Source: an uncultured Tateyamaria sp. (GTDB lineage Bacteria > Pseudomonadota > Alphaproteobacteria > Rhodobacterales > Rhodobacteraceae). From it: 64,000 nt of DNA. Under the pieces are notes generated by a model that was given only the letters and a program-made list of their open reading frames with translations, was not told the origin of the DNA and did no database searches. The DNA lies in assembly GCF_947487805.1 (NCBI RefSeq), contig NZ_CANKXW010000005.1, positions 248,001 through 312,000 on the forward strand, given 5' to 3'. Shown here piece after piece: positions 38,024-46,721 of the stretch (its first letter is position 1; each line of letters starts with the position of its first letter). Made by a program: the position numbers and the translations under genes.

Positions 38024-38040
38024 CAAAGGCGACGCCTTTG
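38024..38040 (+). terminator. Hairpin after the cell wall hydrolase gene
   Basis: CAAAGGC and GCCTTTG form a perfect 7-bp stem with a 3-base loop 12 bases after the stop codon. No T run follows. It may end or protect the message; low confidence. Confidence 0.4.
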
Positions 38041-38107
38041 CCCCTGTCCCTCATTTGGCCGCGACGTTAGAAGTGCGGCTCTGACCCGCTTGCAAAGGAC
38101 ATGGTTG

Positions 38108-39037
38108 ATGGCGTCTGAAATCCGGCTTGCATTCGCCCATCCATCGGAGCGCGCTGCGGCGACCGCCAGTGCCGAGCCGCTGGACCGCATCTCGGTGCGC
38201 GAGCATACGGTTGATGTCGAGATCGGGGCGTTTCAGGCCGAACGCGGGGTCACGCAGCGCATCTGTTTCAACATCGTGGTCGAGGTGCGCCCGCTGACCG
38301 GTCCGATCGATGACGATGTGGACCGTATTCTGAGCTATGACAAGGTGACGGAGGCCATCGCATTTGAATTGGCCGAGGAACGGCTGAATCTGCTGGAGAC
38401 GTTGGCCGAACGAGTGGCGGACCGCATTCTGATGGAGCCGCAGGCGGTGCGAACCTTCGTGCGTGTCGAAAAGCTCGACCGGGGTCCGGGCGCTCTGGGT
38501 GTGGAAATCGTGCGCAGCCGCGACGCGGCACAGCCCGTCAGCGCAACCGAAATCGAAGAAGACGTGCTGCACCCCGAACTGGTGTTCCTGTCCAATGCGG
38601 CCATCGCGTCGGAGAACCTGAGTGGCTGGATCGATCAGCTTGAACAAATGGGCCGCCCGCTGATCTTCTGCGTGGGGCCCGGTGATCAGCCCGCGCCTGA
38701 GGCAGGCCATCCGCTGGCGCAGCGCCGCGTGGATTTGCTGGCAATTGAGCAGAATGCGTGGGTGCTGGCCGCGCGCGATGCACGCTGCAAGGTGGTCGAC
38801 ACCAGGACCGAGCTCGACTGGGCGATGCGCAACGGGCAGATCAGTGTCTGGGCACCGTCCAAGATCGTGCTGGATGCGGTTGACGGGCCGTCGGCCAAGG
38901 GGGCGGATGCGGTTGCGTTGGCCTGCTGGTTTGCGGCCACGTTCGATGCGCGAGAAATGCTGGTGATCGGCGCGGATGCGCCCGCGGCGGCGCCGGTCAC
39001 GGTCCGCGCTGTACCCGCCAGCCAAGAGACCCTTTAG
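38108..39037 (+). CDS. folB: Dihydroneopterin aldolase fused to an amino-acid-kinase-like domain
   Basis: A 309-residue protein. The first part (about 30-150) is a FolB fold: DRISVREHTVDVEIGAFQAERG, ILSYDKVTEAIAF and VRVEKLDRGPG with the catalytic-type lysine. It converts dihydroneopterin to hydroxymethyl-dihydropterin and glycolaldehyde. A typical FolB has about 120 residues, so the second part (about 155-309: LVFLSNAAIASENLSGW, ISVWAPSKIVLDAV and GADAVALACWFAATFDAREMLVIGA) is an addition; its pattern resembles small amino-acid-kinase folds of the MfnE type, without clear catalytic motifs. ATG 38108 is preceded by AAGGAC. The gene is followed 4 bases later by folP. Confidence 0.85.
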   Translation: MASEIRLAFAHPSERAAATASAEPLDRISVREHTVDVEIGAFQAERGVTQRICFNIVVEVRPLTGPIDDDVDRILSYDKVTEAIAFELAEERLNLLETLAERVADRILMEPQAVRTFVRVEKLDRGPGALGVEIVRSRDAAQPVSATEIEEDVLHPELVFLSNAAIASENLSGWIDQLEQMGRPLIFCVGPGDQPAPEAGHPLAQRRVDLLAIEQNAWVLAARDARCKVVDTRTELDWAMRNGQISVWAPSKIVLDAVDGPSAKGADAVALACWFAATFDAREMLVIGADAPAAAPVTVRAVPASQETL

Positions 39038-39041
39038 ACCC

Positions 39042-40025
39042 ATGCGCTATCTGCGCCCGTTGATGCAGGTGGGGCCCGCGCGGCCCCAAGGCGCGCGGCG
39101 GTTCGGGGCATGCTGGTACACACAAGTCGAGGTGCTGGCGCGAGATGCGGACCCGTATGTTGTCGGGCTGGAGGACTTGCCGGAGGAAGACCTTGCACGG
39201 TTTTCCGAGGGCGTGGTTGCCCCGCAGGTGATGGGCATTCTCAACACCACGCCGGACAGTTTCTCGGACGGGGGACAGCACAGCGGGACGGCGGATGCGG
39301 TAGCGCATGGTCAGGCATTGGTGCGGCATGGCGCGCAGATCATCGACGTGGGCGGTGAGTCGACGCGCCCCGGCGCGCAACTGGTGCCGGTAGAGGAAGA
39401 GATCGCACGCACGGCCCCGGTGATCCGCGCCCTGCGGGAGGCGGGCGTGAAGCCCCCCATTTCCATCGATACGCGCAAGGCGGCGGTGGCGGAGGCGGCG
39501 CTGGACGCAGGTGCCACGCTGGTCAATGACGTGTCGGGCTTTACCTTTGATGCGGGTCTTGCACCCCTGTGTGCGGCGCGCGGTGTGCCAGTCTGCGTGA
39601 TGCACGCGCAGGGCGATCCGCAGACCATGCAGGACAATCCGCGCTATGACGACGTTCTGCTGGACGTCTATGACTTTCTGGATAGGCGGATTTCGGCGCT
39701 GGTGGAGGCCGGGATTGACCGGGGACAGATCATTGCCGACCCGGGCATCGGCTTTGGCAAGACGCTGGATCACAACCTTGCGCTCTTGCAGCGGATCAGC
39801 CTGTTTCACGGGCTGGGTGTGCCGATCCTGCTGGGCGTGTCGCGCAAACGGTTCATCGGGACGCTTGCGCATGTGCCCGATGCTGCCGACCGCGGGCCGG
39901 GATCTGTCGGCGTCGCGCTGGCCGCGCTGGGGCAGGGGGTGCAGATCATCCGTGCGCATGATGTGGCCGATCATGCACAAGCCATTGCACTATGGCGCGC
40001 GGCTGTGGCACATCCTGAGGCATGA
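39042..40025 (+). CDS. folP: Dihydropteroate synthase
   Basis: Joins hydroxymethyl-dihydropterin diphosphate with p-aminobenzoate, and is the target of sulfonamides. The 327-residue TIM-barrel protein has the signatures [16 protein letters not shown] (about 66-81), [13 protein letters not shown] (about 104-116), a late KRFIGT segment and [12 protein letters not shown]. The N-terminal 60 residues ([21 protein letters not shown]) precede the barrel and are longer than in E. coli. It follows folB after 4 bases and its stop overlaps the glmM start (ATGA), so folate and amino-sugar synthesis are translationally linked. Confidence 0.95.
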   Translation: MRYLRPLMQVGPARPQGARRFGACWYTQVEVLARDADPYVVGLEDLPEEDLARFSEGVVAPQVMGILNTTPDSFSDGGQHSGTADAVAHGQALVRHGAQIIDVGGESTRPGAQLVPVEEEIARTAPVIRALREAGVKPPISIDTRKAAVAEAALDAGATLVNDVSGFTFDAGLAPLCAARGVPVCVMHAQGDPQTMQDNPRYDDVLLDVYDFLDRRISALVEAGIDRGQIIADPGIGFGKTLDHNLALLQRISLFHGLGVPILLGVSRKRFIGTLAHVPDAADRGPGSVGVALAALGQGVQIIRAHDVADHAQAIALWRAAVAHPEA

Positions 40026-41368
40026 CCAAGCTTTTCGGTACCGACGGCGTGCGCGGCACAGCCAATACAAGCCCCATGACAGCAGAGATCGCGTTGCGGA
40101 TCGGCGCCGCAGTCGGGCGATATTTCCGCCGCGACGGTGACAGCGTGCACCGCGTGGTGATCGGCAAGGACACGCGCCTGTCCGGATATATGTTCGAGAA
40201 CGCGTTGACCGCTGGCCTGACCAGTACGGGCATGAATGTTCTGCTTCTCAGCCCGGTGCCGACCCCGGCCGTGGGCCTGCTGACCCGGTCGATGCGCGCC
40301 GATCTCGGCGTGATGATCTCGGCCAGCCATAACCACGCCCATGACAACGGGATCAAGTTTTTTGGCCCTGATGGCTTCAAACTGAGCGATGCGGCAGAGG
40401 CCGAGATTGAACGGCTGGTGGATGATGGGGTTGAGCCGGTCGCCGCCGGTGAGATCGGCCGCGCGAAACACGTCTATGACGGGCGTTATCGCTATGTGGA
40501 GCGGGTCAAGTCGTCCTTTCCCCGGCAGATGCGGCTCGATGGGCTGAAGGTTGTAATCGATTGCGCGAACGGTGCCGCGTACAACGTCGCACCAGAGGCG
40601 CTATGGGAGCTTGGGGCGACGGTCATTCCGGTGGGGGTCGATCCCAACGGCCACAACATCAACAAGGGCTGCGGGTCAATGCACCCGCAAACCGCCGCCG
40701 AGGCGGTGGTGGCGCATGGTGCCGATGTGGGCATCTGCCTGGACGGCGATGCGGACCGGGTAATCCTGCTTGATGAAAAGGGACGCGTCGGTAATGGCGA
40801 CCAGTTCATGGGCCTGATGGCCGCACGCTGGGCCGCCGAGGGCCGGTTGAAGGGCAACGCGCTGGTGGCGACTGTCATGTCCAACCTGGGGCTTGAGCGG
40901 TTTCTGCAGGGCCATGGTGTGGGTCTGGAACGCACCGGTGTTGGCGACCGCTATGTGGTGGAACGGATGCGGCAGGGTGGTTTCAACCTTGGCGGTGAAC
41001 AGTCGGGCCATATCGTGATGACGGATTATGCCACAACCGGCGACGGTTTGATGGCCGGGCTGCAATTCCTCGCGGAACTGGTGCAATCGGGCAAGCGCGC
41101 GAGCGAGGTTCTGCACGTATTCGATCCGGTGCCGCAACTGCTCAAGAACGTGCGCTTTGCCGCTGGGCAAACGCCGCTGGAGATGGACAGCGTCAAGGCG
41201 GCGATTGCAGATGCCGAAGGGCAGTTGAACGGCAATGGCCGGTTGCTGATCCGCAAGTCCGGCACGGAACCGTTGATCCGTGTGATGGCCGAGAGCGAGG
41301 ACGAAGCCGTGTTGACGGCCAGCGTCGACCACGTTGTGCAGGCTGTTGAATCTGCGGTTTCTTCTTGA
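40022..41368 (+). CDS. glmM: Phosphoglucosamine mutase
   Basis: Converts glucosamine 6-phosphate to glucosamine 1-phosphate for UDP-N-acetylglucosamine, the wall and lipopolysaccharide precursor. The 448-residue product begins [15 protein letters not shown], with the phosphoserine loop [20 protein letters not shown] (S102 is the phosphorylated serine), the metal motif [16 protein letters not shown] and the substrate motif GGEQSGHIV, and ends with the phosphate-binding [12 protein letters not shown] loop. It overlaps folP by four bases; folP-glmM adjacency is common in bacteria. Confidence 0.97.
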   Translation: MTKLFGTDGVRGTANTSPMTAEIALRIGAAVGRYFRRDGDSVHRVVIGKDTRLSGYMFENALTAGLTSTGMNVLLLSPVPTPAVGLLTRSMRADLGVMISASHNHAHDNGIKFFGPDGFKLSDAAEAEIERLVDDGVEPVAAGEIGRAKHVYDGRYRYVERVKSSFPRQMRLDGLKVVIDCANGAAYNVAPEALWELGATVIPVGVDPNGHNINKGCGSMHPQTAAEAVVAHGADVGICLDGDADRVILLDEKGRVGNGDQFMGLMAARWAAEGRLKGNALVATVMSNLGLERFLQGHGVGLERTGVGDRYVVERMRQGGFNLGGEQSGHIVMTDYATTGDGLMAGLQFLAELVQSGKRASEVLHVFDPVPQLLKNVRFAAGQTPLEMDSVKAAIADAEGQLNGNGRLLIRKSGTEPLIRVMAESEDEAVLTASVDHVVQAVESAVSS

Positions 41369-41427
41369 CGCGCCTGCACTGGGTTTCTGTAGGGTTGGCG
41401 TATTGTCAATAAAACCGAGTACGCACA

Positions 41428-41922
41428 ATGAAGATCGTTTCCTTTTCCCTTTCCATTCTTGCCCTGAGCGCGGGTGCCGCCTTTGCCGATTTGAAGGCCC
41501 AGGTATCGTCGCCCTGGGACGGCAAGAAGGTGCCCGCAGGTCAGAACTGCGTCCTTGACGGGGGCAAGGGATCGACACCTCCGTTTCAGGCCACGGGCAT
41601 TCCAGCCGGTGCCGTTTGGCTGATCGTCGAGTACAACGACAAGAGCTATAAGCCGCTGTCGCGCAACGGCGGTCACGGGACAATCGGGTATGCGGTCAAG
41701 GGGACTTCGGGCAGTTTCCCGGCGGTGCCGGGCATGTCCGCGCGGATGCCCAAGGGCGTTCAGCTGATCGCGGCGGCCAAGAGCACCGGGAACTATGCCT
41801 CACCCGGCTATCTGCCGCCCTGTTCCGGTGGGCGCGGCAACACCTATGAGGCCGTGGTCAAGGCTGTCGATGCCAATGGCAAGGTGCTGGACAAAACCCG
41901 CATGAAGCTGGGCAAGTACTAA
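41428..41922 (+). CDS. Periplasmic PEBP-like protein (YbhB/YbcL family)
   Basis: A 164-residue exported protein with a signal peptide (about 1-20, ending AFA). The mature part shows features of the phosphatidylethanolamine-binding protein family: IPAGAVWLIVEYND, NGGHGTIGYAV and a late GYLPPCSGGRGNTYEAVVKAVD, which aligns with the family's Y-GP-PP-G-H-Y block. The ligand-binding motif is altered. The role is unknown; possible tasks are a chaperone or inhibitor in the periplasm. Its stop overlaps that of the convergent EamA gene. Confidence 0.75.
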   Translation: MKIVSFSLSILALSAGAAFADLKAQVSSPWDGKKVPAGQNCVLDGGKGSTPPFQATGIPAGAVWLIVEYNDKSYKPLSRNGGHGTIGYAVKGTSGSFPAVPGMSARMPKGVQLIAAAKSTGNYASPGYLPPCSGGRGNTYEAVVKAVDANGKVLDKTRMKLGKY

Positions 41923-42848
41923 GGCGCATCGCTGCGGCGGAAGAGCCGTCGCAGCGCGCCATATTGGCTGAGCCCGACACCAACAAGGATCAGGCTCATT
42001 GCCAGCAACAGACTGGGCGGAAGGGGTTCCGAAAGGAACCAAGCGCCCAGCAGCACCGACCACAACGGCACCTGATAATTCGTCAAGGACATGAACACAG
42101 GGCCCGCACTGCGGATCACCAGAACGCGCAGCATATTGGCGGCTGCGGTGGGGATCAGGCCGAGAAAGGCAATCACCACAAGGGTTTGGGTGTCGGGGCG
42201 CGGCGGCGGCCCTTCGATGATGATTGCGAGCGGGATGGTGATAATGGCGGCGATTAGCAGCAGGACGGTGGAGAGGCCGATGGGATCCACCGCGGGCAGG
42301 CGGCGCATCAACACCGAACTGATGCCGTAGCAGCATGCGGCGGAGACACAGGCCAGCCGCCCCGCTGTTTCCAGCGATGCGCCGGAGCTTTCAAAGGCTT
42401 GCCCGCCGATCAGAATGCATACCCCGACAAAGCCGATCACAAAGCCCAGCGTCCGCCGCCAGGTCATCCGCTCTCCGGGGACAAAGAAATGCGACAGGGG
42501 CAGGACGATCAGCGCGACCGAGGCCATGGAAACCCCCGCAAACCCGCCAGTGACATATTGCTGACCCCATGCCAGCAGCATGAAAGGGATGGCCGTGCTG
42601 AACCCGCCGATGGCGATGACGGCCAGCAGGGTGCTACGCGATGCAGGTGCGGAAAACAGGCGCAGCCCCAGAGCGCGCCAGATGATGATCATCAAGACGG
42701 CGGCAAAACCAATCCGACCGGCAGCCAGCCAAAACGGCGTGATGCCGGTCAGCGCGATTTCCGTGACCAGAAATGTGCCACCCCAGGTCAGGCCCAGCGT
42801 GGCAACCATGGCCCAGCTGGACCACGTGATATTGGCGCTAGCGGTCAT
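41919..42848 (-). CDS. EamA/DMT-family transporter
   Basis: A 309-residue protein with ten predicted membrane helices in two EamA repeats (VATLGLTWGGTFLVTEIAL in the first and GLIPTAAANMLRVLVIRSAG with SLTNYQVPLWSVLLGAWFLSEPL in the second). Probably an exporter of a small metabolite. It is the last gene of a minus-strand operon: its start overlaps the ABM-domain gene by 11 bases, which itself overlaps the NIPSNAP gene. The combination of two dimeric alpha-beta-barrel proteins and an exporter suggests handling of one toxic or signalling compound. Confidence 0.86.
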   Translation of the reverse strand: MTASANITWSSWAMVATLGLTWGGTFLVTEIALTGITPFWLAAGRIGFAAVLMIIIWRALGLRLFSAPASRSTLLAVIAIGGFSTAIPFMLLAWGQQYVTGGFAGVSMASVALIVLPLSHFFVPGERMTWRRTLGFVIGFVGVCILIGGQAFESSGASLETAGRLACVSAACCYGISSVLMRRLPAVDPIGLSTVLLLIAAIITIPLAIIIEGPPPRPDTQTLVVIAFLGLIPTAAANMLRVLVIRSAGPVFMSLTNYQVPLWSVLLGAWFLSEPLPPSLLLAMSLILVGVGLSQYGALRRLFRRSDAP

Positions 42849-43185
42849 GCAACGCCTTGCTGTCGGCCGGGGCTTGGTCCCGTTCGGTCATGCCATAGTC
42901 GCGGATCACGCCCGCCACGCGCAGGCGGTAATTGTCAAAGTGGATGTCGCGGCCCGCGCCCTGAGCGTCGCGGTGGTCCGGCAATTTGCGCCAGTGTTCG
43001 AGTGCCGCTTCGTCCTCCCAGAACGACAGGGACAAGAGCTTGCCCGGTTCCATAAGCGACTCGAACCGTTCGACCGAAATAAAACCGGGAATGTCCGCGA
43101 GATGGTGTTTCAGCGCAGCCGCGCGGTTCAGATAGGGCGTGCGATGGCCCTGCTTGGGCCAGACTTCGAAGATGACTGCGATCAT
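42838..43185 (-). CDS. ABM-domain (antibiotic biosynthesis monooxygenase-like) protein
   Basis: A 115-residue dimeric alpha-beta-barrel protein: IAVIFEVWPKQGHRTPYL begins the first strand, and GFISVERFESLMEPGKLLSLSFWEDEAALEHWR is the typical YgiN/ABM helix-strand arrangement. Such enzymes oxidise quinols or degrade haem, and some only bind the compound. The ATG at 43185 has GGGAGGTC upstream; the frame stays open for 13 further codons but overlaps the NIPSNAP gene. It overlaps the NIPSNAP stop by four bases. Confidence 0.82.
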   Translation of the reverse strand: MIAVIFEVWPKQGHRTPYLNRAAALKHHLADIPGFISVERFESLMEPGKLLSLSFWEDEAALEHWRKLPDHRDAQGAGRDIHFDNYRLRVAGVIRDYGMTERDQAPADSKALHDR

Positions 43186-43505
43186 GCGGGACCTCCCATT
43201 GGCTTGGACACGTTCCTGAGCCATGTCCGGTCTTCTTTGAGAATGAATTTCTCGGATTGTGCAAACAGGTAATTCTCTTGCCCCAGCGGGTCAGCGGCGA
43301 GGCGGGCGCGATATGCCTCGTAAGCGGCAAGGTTTTCAATGTGATAGATGCCATAGGCCAAGGTTGATGATCCTTCGTGGGGTGCGAAATATCCCACAAG
43401 GTCCGCGCCGCAGCGGGGGATGCACTGGCCCCAGCGGTCGCCGTATTCGGCAAAGGCTGCGCGTTTGGTCGGGTCGATCTGGTACTGGATGATACAAGTG
43501 AGCAT
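43182..43505 (-). CDS. NIPSNAP-family protein
   Basis: A 107-residue dimeric alpha-beta-barrel protein opening MLTCIIQYQIDPTKRAAFAEYGDRWGQCIPRCGADLVGYF, the NIPSNAP pattern, and continuing with STLAYGIYHIENLAAYEAYRARL. The family is found in operons with oxygenases and transporters; the function in bacteria is unclear. AAAGGAACACCC precedes the ATG. It is the first gene of the operon and faces a divergent ArsR regulator, 70 bases away, which is the likely controller. Confidence 0.83.
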   Translation of the reverse strand: MLTCIIQYQIDPTKRAAFAEYGDRWGQCIPRCGADLVGYFAPHEGSSTLAYGIYHIENLAAYEAYRARLAADPLGQENYLFAQSEKFILKEDRTWLRNVSKPMGGPA

Positions 43506-43539
43506 GGGTGTTCCTTTCGTGATGGGCGATGAATAGCAC

Positions 43540-43569
43540 TTGGCGATGCGAGAATGCTTCGGCTATGAT
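43540..43569 (+). promoter_or_regulatory. Promoter of the first ArsR gene, probably leaderless
   Basis: TTGGCG (43540-43545) and TATGAT (43564-43569) are separated by 18 bases; the ATG at 43576 begins 6 bases after the -10, with no Shine-Dalgarno sequence. CGATGC and GCTTCG (43544-43549 and 43556-43561) form an imperfect inverted repeat between the two elements, which could be the ArsR operator. Confidence 0.6.
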
Positions 43570-43575
43570 CAAACT

Positions 43576-44259
43576 ATGAAAGAAGGTCCTGACATCTCTC
43601 ATATCGCGGCGCTGATTGGTGATCCGGCGCGGGCGAATATCCTGACGGCGCTGATGGATGGCCGTGCACTGACGGCGTCCGAGCTGGCCGAAGATGCGGG
43701 CGTGACCCTGTCCACGGCCAGCGGGCATTTGTCGAAACTGGTGGATGCGGAGCTACTCAGCCCGCGCAAACAGGGGCGGCACAAGTATTTTCAGCTTGCA
43801 GGCGCGGATGTGGCAGAGGTGCTGGAGGCGCTGATGGGCCTTGCCGCGCGGCGCGGGGCAACGCGCGTGCGCACCGGCCCCCGTGATGCGCAGATGCAGA
43901 CAGCGCGGGTCTGTTACAACCACCTGGCGGGGCGCTTGGGGGTGCAGATGTATCGCAGCCTCTTGGCCCAAGGCATTCTGGTGGAACAGGGCGAAGACGT
44001 GACGCTGACGCCGTTGGGGGTCACGTTTGTGGGTGAGTTCGGTATTGATATCAACGGATTGAAGGCGGGGCGGACCAAGCTGTGCCGCACGTGCCTTGAT
44101 TGGTCAGAGCGGCGCAATCATTTGGCAGGCAGCCTCGGTCGCGCGATGTTGACCCGGATGGAAGACAGCGGTTGGTTGCGCCGAGATCCCAAGAGCCGGG
44201 CGGTGATCATGTCCGCCACGGGACAGGTCGCATTCGACGAGGCGTTTCCCACAGTTTGA
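43576..44259 (+). CDS. ArsR-family regulator with C-terminal extension
   Basis: A 227-residue winged-helix regulator. The ArsR fold (about 8-85) reads ISHIAALIGDPARANILTALMDGRALTASELAEDAGV, TLSTASGHLSKLVDAELLSPRKQGRHKYFQL, followed by a longer C-terminal region (about 86-227) with cysteines in RVCYNHLAG and KLCRTCLDWSERRNHLAG that may bind a metal or respond to redox. Such long ArsR proteins are often called DUF-containing or YdfF-like. It is divergent from the NIPSNAP/ABM/EamA operon, which it probably represses. The start at 43576 fits a leaderless promoter; the next gene is another ArsR protein. Confidence 0.84.
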   Translation: MKEGPDISHIAALIGDPARANILTALMDGRALTASELAEDAGVTLSTASGHLSKLVDAELLSPRKQGRHKYFQLAGADVAEVLEALMGLAARRGATRVRTGPRDAQMQTARVCYNHLAGRLGVQMYRSLLAQGILVEQGEDVTLTPLGVTFVGEFGIDINGLKAGRTKLCRTCLDWSERRNHLAGSLGRAMLTRMEDSGWLRRDPKSRAVIMSATGQVAFDEAFPTV

Positions 44260-44284
44260 CATAGTGTAAGTCATTGCTTACCGT
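44256..44284 (+). promoter_or_regulatory. Promoter of the second ArsR gene, probably leaderless
   Basis: TTGACA (44256-44261, exact consensus and overlapping the stop codon of the gene before) and TACCGT (44279-44284) are separated by 17 bases. The ATG at 44290 follows after 5 bases without a Shine-Dalgarno sequence. Confidence 0.55.
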
Positions 44285-44300
44285 AAGTCATGACTTACGG
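44266..44300. promoter_or_regulatory. ArsR-type operator, a 20-bp palindrome over the start codon
   Basis: CCGTAAGTCA and TGACTTACGG (44281-44300) form a perfect 20-bp palindrome with the start ATG (44290) at its centre. Fifteen bases upstream GTAAG and CTTAC (44266-44281) form a related inverted repeat, and GTAAGTCAT occurs twice as a direct repeat (44266 and 44283). The sites overlap the -10 element, the natural place for a self-repressing ArsR protein. Confidence 0.75.
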
Positions 44301-44607
44301 AGAATCACTTGCTGCATTGTCGGACCCGACCCGCCGGATGGTGTTTGAAAGCGTTGCGCGCAGGCCCAATTCGGTCTCTGCGATTGCGGAGGATCTGCCG
44401 GTCAGCCGGCCGGCGGTGTCGCAACACCTCAAGGTGTTGTCCGACGCAGGCCTGGTGGAAGTACGCGCCGAGGGTACGCGCCGCATTTATTCGGTTCGCG
44501 CGGCCGGGATCGCCGATCTGCGCGCCTATCTCGATCAATTCTGGGATGATGTGATGGCAGGATTTGCCGCCGAAGTTCGAAATATGGAAGGGCAACGCCA
44601 TGACTGA
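44290..44607 (+). CDS. ArsR/SmtB-family regulator
   Basis: A 105-residue winged-helix repressor, almost only the DNA-binding domain: ESLAALSDPTRRMVFESVARRPNSVSAIAEDLPVSRPAVSQHLKVLSDAGLVEVRAEGTRRIYSV. No metal-binding cysteine motif is visible, so it belongs to the non-metal group that often controls AHSA1/SRPBCC genes. The next gene is of this type and overlaps by eight bases, so the pair is probably a regulator-effector unit. The start codon is inside a palindromic operator. Confidence 0.9.
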   Translation: MTYGESLAALSDPTRRMVFESVARRPNSVSAIAEDLPVSRPAVSQHLKVLSDAGLVEVRAEGTRRIYSVRAAGIADLRAYLDQFWDDVMAGFAAEVRNMEGQRHD

Positions 44608-45052
44608 CCCAATCATCAAAACGCTCGACGTGTCGTGTGATGCCGCGCAAGCCTTTGATATCTTTGTAAATCGCATCGCGGCTTGGTGGCCGCTGGACGG
44701 GCACGCGGTCTCTGCGGCGGCGGGTAAGGTGGCAGTGGCGGTGACGATTGAACCCAAGGTGGGAGGGGCGGTCTTTGAAACCATGTATGACGGCACGCGC
44801 ACGGATTGGGGCGAGATTCTGGAGTTTGAGCCGGGCCGCAAGCTGGCGATGACCTGGCATCCGGGCAACAATGCAGACAACCCGACGCGCGTGGAAGTCG
44901 TGTTTGATGACCTGCCGGACGGGGGATGCCGCGTCACGCTGACCCATAGCGGTTGGGAGGTCTGGGGCGATCAGGCGGCAGACAAACGCGGCAACTACGA
45001 TAACGGCTGGGATTTCGTTCTGGGCGAACGGTATGCGGCTGCCGTCAGGTAA
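44600..45052 (+). CDS. SRPBCC/AHSA1-domain protein
   Basis: A 150-residue protein of the START-like SRPBCC fold: TLDVSCDAAQAFDIFVNRIAAWWPL, GGAVFETMYDGTRTDWGEILEFEPGRKLAMTWHPG and a C-terminal helix ending NGWDFVLGERYAAAV. These proteins bind hydrophobic ligands or act as co-chaperones. It follows the ArsR gene with an eight-base overlap, a common pairing, and is probably repressed by it. The ligand is unknown. Confidence 0.88.
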   Translation: MTDPIIKTLDVSCDAAQAFDIFVNRIAAWWPLDGHAVSAAAGKVAVAVTIEPKVGGAVFETMYDGTRTDWGEILEFEPGRKLAMTWHPGNNADNPTRVEVVFDDLPDGGCRVTLTHSGWEVWGDQAADKRGNYDNGWDFVLGERYAAAVR

Positions 45053-45076
45053 AACAGGCGCCCCGAAGGGCGCCTG
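45051..45076 (-). terminator. Rho-independent terminator of ilvC
   Basis: On the minus strand CAGGCGCCC pairs with GGGCGCCTG around a TTCG loop, followed by TTTT. It lies 37 bases after the ilvC stop, and the stem also reads as a hairpin after the convergent SRPBCC gene. Confidence 0.85.
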
Positions 45077-45112
45077 AGCGAAGGTGCGCCGTGAAGGCGC
45101 AACCTGCGGTTC

Positions 45113-46165
<1,053 letters not shown>

Positions 46166-46203
46166 TTATAGGATGGGGCATGCGGGTTTTCTGCGTTGCA
46201 ATT

Positions 46204-46257
46204 TGCATATTTTTGGAACAATGAAGCGCTAATCATTCATTGTTCTTCAAATATGCA
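46204..46257. promoter_or_regulatory. 54-bp interrupted palindrome between ilvC and the first Lrp gene
   Basis: The left half has TGCATATTT (46204-46212), three bases, GAACAATGA (46216-46224); the right half has TCATTGTTC (46237-46245), three bases, AAATATGCA (46249-46257). The halves are exact inverse complements around a 12-base centre. It ends 8 bases before the Lrp start and lies in the shared promoter region with ilvC, as expected for an Lrp-type regulator that controls itself and ilvC. Confidence 0.85.
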
Positions 46258-46265
46258 GGAAAATC

Positions 46266-46721
46266 ATGCTTGATGACGTGGACCGGCGCATCCTGAGGCA
46301 CTGGCAGTCCGACCCAAGCCTTGCGCCGACTGAACTGGCGGAGCGCGCGCGTGTCAGCGCGGGCCAGTTGGCGCGCCGACAGGCAAAGATGCGGGCCGCT
46401 GGGTTGGTGCACGGCGTGCAGGCGATGATTGATTGGGCGGCGCTGGGATACGCGGTTGAGGTGTCCTTGCGCGTGACGTTGGACAAAACGCAAGGCAGTG
46501 CCTTTGACGAGTTTATCGATGCGGCGCGGGACGTGCCCGAGGTGATCGAGATCCAGACCTTTCTGGGCCGTGTGGATGTACGCCTTTCGGTTATTGCGCG
46601 CGACATGGCCCATTACCAGCATCTCTATCGCAGCCGAATCCTGACCCTGCCGCATATCTCGGACATAGAGGCCTTGATGCATGTGGCGCGGATCAAGAGC
46701 GATGAGGCGCTGCCGCTGTGA
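46266..46721 (+). CDS. Lrp/AsnC-family regulator (first of an overlapping pair)
   Basis: A 151-residue protein: winged helix (about 2-50; LDDVDRRILRHWQSDPSLAPTELAERARVSAGQLARRQAKMRAAGLV) and an effector domain of the RAM type (about 65-145). The protein is divergent from ilvC across a large palindrome. AGGAAAA precedes the ATG. The stop overlaps the next Lrp gene (GTGA), so the two proteins are made together and could form heteromers. Amino-acid sensing is likely; the effector is not known. Confidence 0.88.
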   Translation: MLDDVDRRILRHWQSDPSLAPTELAERARVSAGQLARRQAKMRAAGLVHGVQAMIDWAALGYAVEVSLRVTLDKTQGSAFDEFIDAARDVPEVIEIQTFLGRVDVRLSVIARDMAHYQHLYRSRILTLPHISDIEALMHVARIKSDEALPL

